Made by a program: the position numbers and the translations under genes. From assembly GCA_019188255.1 (NCBI GenBank), contig JAETXT010000001.1, forward strand, positions 2,666,001-2,730,000: a DNA stretch of 64,000 nt, read 5' to 3'. This DNA comes from Verticillium longisporum (lineage: Eukaryota > Ascomycota > Sordariomycetes > Glomerellales > Plectosphaerellaceae). The notes under the pieces were generated by a model, which saw only the letters and a list, made by a program, of their open reading frames with translations, was not told where the DNA came from and searched no databases. Positions 41,850 through 51,975 of the stretch are shown piece after piece. Each line of letters opens with the position of its first letter. Within the stretch, counting starts at the first letter, position 1.

Positions 41850-44410
41850 CTACTGCGAAAACACGCCCAGCGGCCCCGCCAGCTTGGTGAACATCTCCTC
41901 CGTCTCGCCCTCGGGCGTGCTGAGGATCGTCACGGCGCCGCCGGCACCAATGTGCCAGACGTCGCCCCCCTCGCCCTCCTCGCCCTCCTCCTCGTCGTCC
42001 CACCGCCACATGGTCCGGATGGTGACGCTCCAGTCGCCGCGGCCCGTGACGTCCATGTACCCGATGACGCCCGAGTACAGCCCCCGCTCGCGCCCCTCGA
42101 GCTCGGCGAGCAGCTCGCAGCTCCTCTTCTTCGGCGCGCCCGTCATGCTGCCCGGCGGCAGGCTCGCCGCCAGCACGTCGAGGCCCGTGTGGGGGGCATC
42201 TGCCTGCGGCTGTATCGGGCCGCGACGGCGTTCGGGCAGCCGGGCGTCGACGACGGTGATCATCTGAAAGACAGAGGCGTACTCCTCGACGCGCATGAGG
42301 TGCGGCACGGCGACGCGGCCGGGCCCGCACACGCCGTGCAGGTCGTGGCGCACGAGGTCGACGATCATGAGGTTCTCGGCCTCCTCCTTGGGCACGTGCA
42401 GGATGGCCTCGGCGGCGGCGAGCGTCGCGACGGCCGCCGACTTGCGCACCGTGCCCTTCATCGGCCGCATCGAGCAGCCGCCGCGCGCGTCGTGCTCGAG
42501 GAACCGCCCGGCGACGACGACACGACCGTCGCGCCGCCGAGCCGCACAAAGGCGCCAAAGGGCGCCGGCTGCCGCGTGCGCAGCGTGCGGTAGAGCGTCC
42601 ACGCCGTGTCGGCGCACCATGCTGGCGACGAGGGCCGGGGCGTGCCTGGTGAGGGCCGCGGGATGGATATCGTCGTCTCGTCGGTGAGGCACAGCTCGTA
42701 CGACTCGCCGGCGGCGATGAGCTCCTGGCAGCGCCGCACCTTGGCGTCGTAGGCGGCGGCCGACGGCGTCGAGACGCGCACGCCGGCCAGCACGCCGGCC
42801 GACAGCCCCGGCGCCGGACGCACGCGGTCGGCGGTCCAGTGCGGCGCCGCCTGCAGCGCGGCGACGGTGGCGTCGATCCAGAAGCCGGCGTTGAGCTTGC
42901 GGTTCTGCAGGTGCTGCACGTGCAGCAGGCCGCGCGCGTGGTCGACGACGAGGCTCCTCGTGATCCAGGCGAAGCAGAGGTCCGGCCGGCTGTGGCCGCG
43001 CACGCGGGCCGGCGCCACGTCGACGTCGATGCCGGCGAGGCCCATCTCGTAGCTGACGTAGCCCATGAAGCCGCCCCGGAACGGCGTGTCGTCCGTGTCG
43101 TCGTGGGCGTCGTCGTGGGCGTCGTCGTCGTCGAGGGCAGTGGCACCAGCGACGTCGAGCGTGCGCCGCGCCGCAAAGTCGGCGAGCAGCTGCCAGATGG
43201 TCCTGTGGTGCGTCGTCAGCGGCACCGTCTCCCGGCGGGCGACGGCGACCCCCTGGATGCAGGGGAGGCGGGCCGTGGCGAAGGCGTCGCCGACGCGGTG
43301 CCCGATGCGCAGGGCCTCGTCGACGTCGAGAGCGATGATGCTGTAGCGGCCGCGCACGTCGGCGGCGCCGCTGGCGAGCTTGTCGGCGTTGGCCGAGTCG
43401 AGGATGATGTGCTCGGACGAGGCTGCCGTGCCGCGGCGCAGCATCTCGACGAGGTCGGGCACGCCGAGGTGCGGCGGCAGCGCCAGCGTCTTGCGCGTGT
43501 AGGCGCAGTCGAGCCCGACGGTGGCGAGCGGCGACGTCGTCTCGGTCCACGGCACCGAGGCGGCGTGCTCGTCGGCGAGGCGACGGACTTGGGAGAGGAG
43601 GCTCGGCCGCGTGGCATGTCTCGCGAGAAGGGGCCTGCCGTCGCTGGCCGTGACGACGTCTCGCTGGGCCTCGGCGTTCCAGCGCATGGCCTCGCGGAAC
43701 CAGTTCCGGAGCACGGCGTGGCCGGCGGCGTGCGTGCACACCGACTCGGGGTGGTACTGCACGCCCCAGAAGGGCTTGGCGCGGTGCCTGGCGGCCATGA
43801 GGATCCTCTCGCTGGCCTCGCCGTCGCCTCGGTCCTCGCTGGCCCAGGCCAAGGGCAGCAGGTCGGGGGCAACGCTCGGCGCATCCCAGCGGCGCGCAGG
43901 CCACGCGGCCGCCGGCACGGCGTCCTGTCCCACGTCGGCGCAGAGGCTGTGGTAGAGCGTCGCGCTGAACGGCGGCACGGCGTGGAACATGTCGCCCTTG
44001 AGCTTGCGCGCCACGGCGGCGGGCTTGTGGTGGTCAATGGGGCGCACCATGCCGTGCAGACCGCGACGCAGACGGCGGACACGGGCGCCGGCGCTGAGCA
44101 CGAGCGACTGGAAGCCGAGACAGACGCCGAGCACAGGCAGCAGATCGTCGTGGCCGAGAGCCCAGATGGCGCGGATGAGGCCTACGTCTGCCTCGTGGTC
44201 GGGCGAGCCGGGGCCGGGCCCGCAGACGACGGCATGGTAGTGAGCCAGCTCCCGGCCAAAGGCATGGGCAAAGTCGGGGGATTGAGGGTCGAGCAGAGGC
44301 GTGTCGATGGGCAGCACGTGGACGTCGGCGTCGAGCAGCGTCGTCAGCAGCGAGACAATGTTGTTGGTGAAGGAGTCGTAGGCATCGAGGAAGAGGATCT
44401 GCGGCCTCAT
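41850..44410 (-). CDS. ABZ1: bifunctional para-aminobenzoate (aminodeoxychorismate) synthase with a 1-nt frameshift
   Basis: No introns; about 853 aa if one base is restored. The N-terminal glutamine amidotransferase domain has FLDAYDSFTNNI, VVCGPGPGSP, the nucleophile Cys in LGVCLGFQS and the His/Glu pair in GVQYHPESV. The C-terminal chorismate-binding domain has GGFMGYVSYEM, SYELCLTDET, VDLVRHDLHG, SLPPGSMTGAPKK and GLYSGVIGYMDV. Together they convert chorismate plus glutamine to 4-amino-4-deoxychorismate for folate. The conserved SSSPE-RFLEHDARGG region is interrupted: one base is missing in CCGGGCGG (plus-strand 42506-42513). Upstream and downstream domains are otherwise well preserved, so an assembly indel is likely. 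Since the gene is needed for growth without PABA, a true break would make the strain PABA-dependent. The start MRPQILFLDAYD fits the family. Confidence 0.9.
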
Positions 44411-44467
44411 GCTGCCGTGTTGGGCGGTCTGGGTGGGTGAGTGGGTGAAATTGGTAAAGTAGGTAGA

Positions 44468-44592
44468 GTGAAGAGAGAAGTCGACTGAGGTGAAGAGAGA
44501 AGTCGACTGAGGTGAAGAGAGAAGTCGACTGAGGTGAAGAGTGAAGTCGACTGAGGTCAAGATGAAGAGAGAAGATGAAGAGAGAAGTCGAG
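44468..44592 (+). repeat. 22-bp tandem repeat upstream of PABA synthase
   Basis: Four nearly perfect copies of GTGAAGAGAGAAGTCGACTG+AG (44468-44555) and a partial tail to 44592 begin 58 bp upstream of the PABA synthase ATG. They lie in its promoter or 5' UTR. Confidence 0.92.
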
Positions 44593-45233
44593 ATGGGCTC
44601 CAGAAAAGTCGGTCGGGTAGCGCCGGGATTAGCCCCGACGCTCAAGCGGCGAACCTTGACGATGGAATCAATTGATTCGTGGTGGACAAGAGTTGGACAT
44701 TGGACATGTCTATCCATGCCGTGAACCTGTGAGCCTGTGAATGGTGAATGCCCGTAAGGTTCATCGCAACTTGATTGAGTACCTGGACGGCAACATGCGT
44801 ATGCTCTGCAGAAGACGTGACCATGTAGACTGACTGATCAGTACCCAACTATAAAGGTCTGCCAGGACGCCTGCGCCAGATCACCTGAACTGCTGCCATG
44901 ACACTGAGTACCATGAATAGCCGTCTGCGTAGTATGGCAAGTATGGACAAGTATGGACAAATCAGTTGGGAGATGCTGCCATCGATTGCCCATACATGAC
45001 CACGGCGCCTGATCATGGCATCTTACTGAGGGTATGCCTTGTCCATCCTCGTGATGACTCGCGACGCCAGTAGACTGGACAAATCGCCAGAAATGCCAGA
45101 AATGCACACCACTGGTTAAAGAGCCAACTGCTAATTAATTAACCATCACTTCGTTCACAAGTGGACGTCGGCCAGCCTCGGAGCCAGTCAACCGCGCCAT
45201 CACGAGTACGCCATACTCTGCTTCTGCCGCTGT

Positions 45234-45607
45234 CTTCTCGACTCTCTAGATGATAAGGAAGGTGATGGCCGTCTCTACTCTTGAGATGCCCAGGTAAAAC
45301 CTAAGGGACGTCTTATACTTTCAAGATAATGTAGTAAAAGCTGATAACCGTTCTACTCTCTATACTCTCCAGATGAAGTAAAGCTACCGAGGAAAGCTGA
45401 TGGCCGTTCTCTACTCTCTAGATGCCAAGTAAAAGCTGATCAGTGTCTCTACTCTCTAGTCAAAGTAAAAGCTCAGACCGTTGTCTACGTTCTAGATGGC
45501 CAGTAAAAGCTGACGAGCGTCTCTACTCTCTAGATACAGCAAAAGCTAATGACTGTTCTCTACTCTTTAAATGACAAAGTAAGCTGATGACCGTCTCTCC
45601 TCTCTAG
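45234..45607 (+). repeat. degenerate ~38-bp minisatellite, array 1 (about ten units)
   Basis: The consensus has two conserved halves: TCTCTACTCTCTAGAT, then a short variable linker, then AGTAAAAGCTGATGACCG. About ten head-to-tail units of 33-56 bp are present, each with several substitutions and small indels. The last one is cut at CTCTCTAGGTACC. Confidence 0.88.
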
Positions 45608-46257
45608 GTACCTGTCGCGGCATCTCCGTATACTATTGGATGCTCAGCCTCATACTCCTAAAGTACGTCGTTCACTATACACAGCATATCCCCGATATAT
45701 CCACTCATTGACTCACATCCCAGTCTTTTTGTTTCACGAGGAATTACAACCGTCGTCGTCCGGACATCCATCTTATACGTCTATCCAGCAGTCTGCCGAC
45801 TTTGTACGGATCGCCGTCGTCCTCAGATACGATGGGTGTAGTCGTGGACGATCGACGTGCCTACGGATCATCATCCAGCGGACGCGGAACAAGCTGCTTC
45901 ACGGACATGACGTCGTGCACTGCCAGAGGACAATCGATGTAGAGTATGCTTGGCTGGTTGTATGAGCGGATCAATTCCGGCCGCGTTGCAGAGTCTGATG
46001 GCGTCGAGGCGAATGTCTGGAGAGCACGACCCGCGCACGCCCTATCCAGAGCACCGGCAGGCATTCAGCAGCTCCGTGGCCTTGGTGAACCTAGGGCGAA
46101 CTAATCTCTGAGAAGTCGTCTAAGACGTTGAGCCCGGTGCCGAGTCTCTGCTTCTCGTCCTCAGCCAATATAGCATACCATGCCTTGGCCGTGCCAAGAG
46201 CAGCTGTGGTAGACTACGTGCTGCCATCGCTTGTCTATCCGGAGTATCAGCCTGGTC

Positions 46258-46508
46258 GTAGATGGCCAAGGAAAAGCTGATGAGCGTTTCTATTCTCTGG
46301 ATAAAGAATAAGGTAACGGCCTTCTCTGCTCTCTAGAACAAGCAAAAGCTGATGACCGTTTCACTCTTTAGATTAAGTAAGATCATGACCGTTCTACTTT
46401 TCAAATGATAAAGTAAGCTCATGGCCGTCTCTACTCTCTAGATAAAATAGAAGCTGATGACCCTTTCTACCCTCTACCCTCTACATGGAGTAAAAGCTGA
46501 TGCGCTGC
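46258..46508 (+). repeat. degenerate ~38-bp minisatellite, array 2 (about six units)
   Basis: This is the same consensus as array 1 in the same orientation, 650 bp further on. Units are separated by the GACCG/GGCCG junction. The last unit ends about 250 bp from the TRS120 stop codon. Confidence 0.85.
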
Positions 46509-46758
46509 TCTGACCACAGTATGGACTTCCTCAGCCATCAACTTGCCCTCGACAAGACCAGCCGACTCGCGAGACAACCTCAAACCAGCCAACATCAGAC
46601 ACAGCAAGTCAACTCGGTGAACGGCACCTCGACACACGCCACAGAAAACGCTACAACCACATGCCACAACAACACAGTCAATACAGCGCCTCCGCTCATC
46701 CATCCATCATGTCATCGTGCTCATGAATGCCCCCGCCCATGCTCATGCTCATGCCATG

Positions 46759-49700
46759 CTACTCCGGCGCGTCCCTCGCCACGACCACGCACGGCTGCCG
46801 CGAGTGCCAGATGCGCCGCTCCTTGACGCCGAGCGCCGCGTCGAGCATCACCTGCGTGTCCGACCGCGGCCGCCGCGCGCTCTCCGTCTCCGTCGCACCC
46901 GTCGTCCCGCCGTCGCCGGCCTCCCTCGCCGGCGCCTCCCACACCTGGTACTCCTCGACCGACGCCGTCACCTCGAACGCGCCGCGGCACAGCGCCGTGA
47001 ACCCGAGCACCACCTCGGTCGTCGCGCGCGGCCCCAGCACCGGCAGCGCCTGCTGCAGCGTGCCGTTCCAGCTGACCTTGCGCGTAAAGTCGAGCGCCAC
47101 GTTGAGCGGCCGGTGGCACAGCGACGGCATGAGCCGCAGCAGCGGGTACATGGCCTGCGCCGTGCGGTTCGTCACGCGCACGCGCAGCTGCGAGAAGGCG
47201 TCGACGACGACCTCGTTGCTGGTGCTGGTGCTGGTGCTGGTGCTGGTGCTGGTGCTGGTGCTGCCCCCAGACGGCACCGCACCGCCGACCGAAATGTCGA
47301 CGCCGACGTCGTCAATCTTGACGGCCTCGAGCATGCGCGGCGTCAGCCGCAGGCCGCGGAGCTCGACGAAGCCGCTGCGCCGCGGGCCCGAGGTCGTCGT
47401 CCACCGCGCGCTGAGCCCGCGCAGGATGCGCTCGCGGTACCAGAACGCCTCGCGGTTGACCCTCTCGACGTCGGGCGGAATCTTGCTCCTGCTGACGACA
47501 AACTGGCGCTGCCGCGACGGGTTGAGCGCCGGGATCGACGCGTGCGGGTCCTCGAGGAACACGCGCCGCAGCGGCATCACCACGCGTGCCGTGTGGCCCG
47601 GCAGGATGTGCTCCTCCACCGTCGTCGTGCCGCCGTCGCCGTCCTTGTCGCCCTCCTTGTCGTCCTTGTCGTCGTTTTCGACCGTCACCTTGACGTGGCT
47701 CGGCCAGGCGTTGCGCAGATCCATCGTCAGCAGGCAGTACTCGTCGTCCGACGACGAGGCCTCGTCCTCTAGGGTCGTGCCGGCCCCCCCCAGCGACGGC
47801 CAGAGCGCCGCCGGCATGCGTCCGTGCAGCGGCAGCACCTCGAGCCGCGCGAGCTCGACGCTGGCGTTGACCGTCACCGTCAGCTGCAGCGACACGCGGC
47901 GCGTGTGGAACTTGTCGACAATGGCCTCGGGGGCGACGCCGAGGTGCGCGTAGTCGATCTGCAGCGCGGCGCTCGTCAGGCCCGGCTTGCCGAGAATCTC
48001 AAAGGCAAACGTCGCCGTGGCGCCCGGCGCGATGAAGCGCTTCGTCGTCTTGTCGAGCCGGCGCAGCGCCTGGCGCTTGACGAGCATGTGCTCGTACTCG
48101 TACAGCTCGGCCGGCGTGGCGTCGCGGTTGCTGATGGCCGCCTGCAGCGCCGCCTGCGTCGAGTCCTCAAACGAGAAGAGCATAAAGTCGGTCGGCGTCG
48201 TCGCCGACAGGTTCTCCAGCGTCACGGAGAAGACGTGCTTCTCGCCCTCGAGCACCATGACCGACGACTGCGGCAGCGTCGTCGACTTGACAACGACCAT
48301 GGGCTGCGGCGCGATGACGTGGAGCCCGATCGTCTTGGTCGCCAGCTGAGGCGCCCTCGCCACGGCCGACGCGACGCTCTCCTCGAGAGCCGCCGCACCG
48401 AGCGCCTTGACCTTGGCCTCGCCCTCGGGCGCGTAGGGCTGCTTGAAGATGGGGAAGCTCCGCTCGCGGCAACCGTGGATGCGGACGACGGCGCCCGTGA
48501 TGCTCAGCGCGCCGGCCGCCTTGGGCATGCCCGTCATCTTGACGACCTGCGTCCGGTAGGGGCCCAGCACGATGGCGTCGGAGAAGGACGCAAAGTCGAC
48601 GCCCTCCGAGTCGAGGCGGATATGCTCAATCTCCACCTCGACGTCGTAAGGGTTCTGCAGCGTGACCCTGAACGTCGCCGGCTCGTTGGCCACCAGGATG
48701 TGCTCAATGGCTGCTTTGTCGGGTTCCTTGAGGAACGGGTTGTAGATAAAAGGGTTGACGTCTTGCGACGTGCGCGCGGCCGCCGCGCCGGGCAGCGTGC
48801 TCTTGGCGTGGGGCACGGGAATCCTCGTGCTCGGCAGAAGGTCCAGGCTCACGTCTCTAACGAGGAACTCGTCCCAGTACTCCGCTGCGAGGTGCTGCAG
48901 GCCCAGCCGTCTCGTCAGATTCGACGTCTTGGAGATGTTGGTGGCCAGCCGCATCTGCTCTTCACGTGATATCGACGAAGAGGCATCCTCGCGACGCGGA
49001 CCGGGCGCCACGCCGGACCCTGCTGACCGCAGCAGATCGCTCGAGTACTTGAGCACGCCGTTGAAATCGGGAAGCGCCTCGGAAAAGTTGATGCAGGCTC
49101 GAAGAATGTTAAGCTTGATGCCGGGAAACCCAAAGAACCGCGCCGCTGCCTGGCCCTGAATCCGGGCGAGCGCGGCGTCTTCCTGGGCCGTCTCCGCCGA
49201 TGGTTTGTGCATCTCGTAACCCACGACACCATACGACCTGCAGAGCATGCCGAGAAAGGCGTCGACGCCTTGTTCGACATCACCCTCGCCGAGCTCCAGA
49301 GCCATGGCGCCGTTGCTGCGGCCATGTGCTGCGTTGAGAGCCACGAGGCCCGCTGCCGGATGGATGCCCACGTCCGCGGCGCCGCGCGTACGGGCTTCGA
49401 CGAGACCGCCGATGAGCACCGACACGAGCTCGCGAAGGACCATGGCCTTTTTTCGTTGGTGGCCCAGAGGCCCCAGGACGGAGGCGATGCCGGCGAGGAT
49501 CGTAGCTCGATCAATCACCGTCAGGAGCTCTGACGCCGACGAGGGGAAGGCGCGGAAGAGCTGGCTCACAATCTGCTGGCGGGTCGGCGAGATGGTCAGA
49601 CGCGGTGCTGTGGTCAGGGGCTTCTCCGGAAGCTTCCCGTAGACCATCATCTCAAAGGCCCGGTCTCCGAGCTTGCCGTCGGCAAAGTGCAGGGCAGAAA

Positions 49701-51253
49701 GGAGCTTGCAAAATCGAATCGTCACCTCGGCTGCCGGGAGCGGCGGCAGGTGTTCGGCAGATATCCTCGAATACAGCCCAATGATGCGCTCGAGCAGATC
49801 CGGCAGCGCGACCTGAAGCTTGCGCAGATACTTGGGCTGCAAGGGGTCGTCCGGCGTGGCGGCGTCGTTGGCCGCCAGGCTCGCCGTGCTCGCCTTGTCC
49901 TGGGGCAGACAGACGGCCGGCACCTGGAACTCAATGCGGGCCCATCCCAGGAGCAGCAGGCTCACGACGATGAGCTCGAGCGCCTTGCCGTGCCAGACGT
50001 GGTCGTTGATGGACCTCGCCACCGTCGCGCCCTCGGAGAGCTCCTTCAGAGCATCGCTCCAGCGGCCGGCCTGCAGGTACAGAGAACCGAGGATGACGAG
50101 GACCCTGCCGCGGCCCTTGTTGCGCCACCGCTCGTTCATGCCGCCGGGCCCGAAGCCCTGGATGGAGACCCGGTCCTGGCTCTGCGCTCGGCTGTGCTCG
50201 TCGGTCCCAGCGCGCGTGGCCGACTTTGGCTCTGGTGTCGAGGGGTCGCTGAAGCCGCCACCGGATATCTCGTCAAATGTCGTGGGAGGGTTCGAGAGGC
50301 CGCTCCGTGCGGGTGTCGAGGGGCCATCAGGCGTGGAGCTGCTGGAGGGCAAGGACGACGTCTTGGAGGAGACGGGAGGCATGGACATGCGCGCGAGACC
50401 TCGATCGGGCAGGCCGCTTGTCGAGCTTGATCGGGAGCTCGTCGGCATGACGTGCTGCGAGGCGCGCCTCGAGAGGGTGCCCGCCTCGTCACCGCCCCAC
50501 GACGTGCCGTTGGCTTGTCGTGCCGCGGAGGAGCTGCCGGGGGACTCGATGATGGTCATGGCCTCGAACGACTTGGCCAGCGTTGTCATCTCGGCGAGGA
50601 GGAGAGAGGAAATGTCACACATGACAGTTTTCAGTGTTGTCCTTTTGCAAGCCTCGATCGGCGGAATCGTAATGATGCCCTGGGGAATGGGCATGGAGCT
50701 GTCGGAGGGAGCGACAAAGTCGAAAATCAGGACATGGTGGACGAGCGCCTTGGAGAAGCCGTCTCGGAGATCTTCGAGCTCCTGGTATAAAGCACGAACG
50801 TTCTGCTCGGTCGTCGTCGGTGCTATTGGCGAGTGGCGCTTGCTGAAGACGCCGCGGTTCAGCTCTGCGCCGTCGGCTATGGCGACGACGGCGAGTGGCT
50901 CTCGATAGAGGTCAAAAGGCGACAGCGCAAGGTGCGAGGGGGGCGGCACGTGGGTGCTGAGATCGTAGAACATGGCACCGTCGGGGAAGGCCAGCGGCGA
51001 GAACATGTCTGGCAGGAGAGAAAGAACCAAAAGGTCAGCATGTGCTCTTTTTCAGGGAGGGCCACACAAAAGAGGCAGCGCACTCACTCCTATTCGGCCG
51101 CCCATCAGGGGTGACATCGCGCAGGTGGACGACATGTTCCTCGCGCAGCCTCTCGAGGAAGCCGGCGAACCTCTCGCTCTTGATGGGCCCAACAGGCAGC
51201 GCCAGTGCCTTGACCCTCGCGGGCGCAATCGGCAGCAGAGAATCCAGGCTCAT
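46759..51253 (-). CDS. TRS120: TRAPPII complex subunit Trs120 (TRAPPC9 homologue)
   Basis: The model is complement(join(46759..51008,51088..51253)), 1471 aa. The 79-nt intron has a GTGAGT donor and CTGCCAG acceptor. Trs120 is specific to TRAPPII, the exchange factor for Ypt31/32-Rab11 at the late Golgi. Seen: the N-terminal LLPIAPARVKALALPVGPIK block, HVPPPSHLALSPFDLYREPLAV and RALYQELEDLRDGFSKALVHH. A Ser/Pro-rich disordered insert spans ~170-300, then comes a TPR-like region (LVILGSLYLQAGRWSDALKELSEG). The C-terminal Ig-like segments include DVNPFIYNPFLKEPDK and LHVIAPQPMVVVKSTTL. A (GGTGCT)n run at 47218-47262 encodes a Ser-Thr repeat. The ATG at 51253 is chosen because the upstream in-frame start is a GTG. 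Confidence 0.92.
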
Positions 51254-51975
51254 TCTAGCAATCGTATTCGCAAAGCAGCATCGTTCATCGGGCACACGTC
51301 ATGGATTGGAGCTGGCCCGGGACCATATCGTGTATTCGAGTCGGTCAGCTGCTGGGGGGTCGTAGTCAGTTGGTAGTTGGTGATGGCTGCAGGTTCGCTT
51401 CACAGCTCGGCGATCGTGTTTGGGTTTGTCGACGCGCAAATCTGTGGAGGGCTCTCGTATTGTAGGTCGATATCGAGGTTCGAGATAGAATCGAGGTCGA
51501 CGCCGAGAGTCGACAAGTCGAGTCGAAGCAGCGGTCGGTCGTTGTAGTGGGAATCCCAGCCATTGGCCTGTGGGAAACCTCGATGGGAGACATCCGCCCC
51601 AGGACGCTCCAGTGGAGGCTTGAGCGCTGGGCCACTGGAACCCGCTGGGCCACTGGAACCCGCTGGGCTTCAGGAACCCGCTGGGCTTCAGGAACCCGCT
51701 GGGCTTCAGGGGTAACAGCGGGAACACGCCTGTCGATGGCGACCGGGCTGGAGCGCCGCCACAGCTGCCACGCCTGTGATTGGCTCCAGTAGCTACGCGC
51801 CACATCTCAGCCTCGCGACCACCCCCCTCAGACCCTGCGTGGCCCCAGCTTCAGAAACGTGTACCCTAAGCCCGCCGTGGCAGCTACGTCAGGCTCACAG
51901 AACGTGAGAGCTTCGCCCCTCGCAATCAAACTCTCGAGAAGCAGTGGCTTGCTCGAGTCAATCAACACCGCAAGC
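51254..51975. other. divergent promoter region of TRS120 and glucosidase I
   Basis: About 720 bp hold both promoters, with an 18-bp tandem repeat at 51625-51710. No gene was supported; the plus frame through the repeat is an artefact. Confidence 0.6.
51625..51710 (+). repeat. 18-bp tandem repeat (CGCTGGGCYWCWGGAACC)
   Basis: Nearly five copies are present in two sub-types: two with GCCACTGGAACC followed by three with GCTTCAGGAACC. This block structure indicates recent local duplication. It lies about 270-350 bp upstream of the glucosidase I start. Confidence 0.9.

Larger units (their letters stand above)
44411..46758. other. 2.3-kb intergenic region with minisatellite arrays
   Basis: It lies between the PABA synthase start and the TRS120 stop, both minus. 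It contains a 22-bp tandem repeat near the PABA synthase start and two arrays of the same ~38-bp degenerate repeat (45234-45607 and 46258-46508). These are separated by ~650 bp of unrelated sequence in which no convincing gene is seen; the best open frame, 45636-45965, lacks family features. Confidence 0.7.

Noticed and set aside
42839..44440. 533-codon plus-strand frame
   Set aside because: It is antisense to PABA synthase, has Arg/Gly/Val-rich composition and no motifs. It stays open only because of high GC at third positions.
45234..46508. CRISPR-like array
   Set aside because: The units are head-to-tail with no unique spacers of constant length, they vary throughout, and the host is a fungus.
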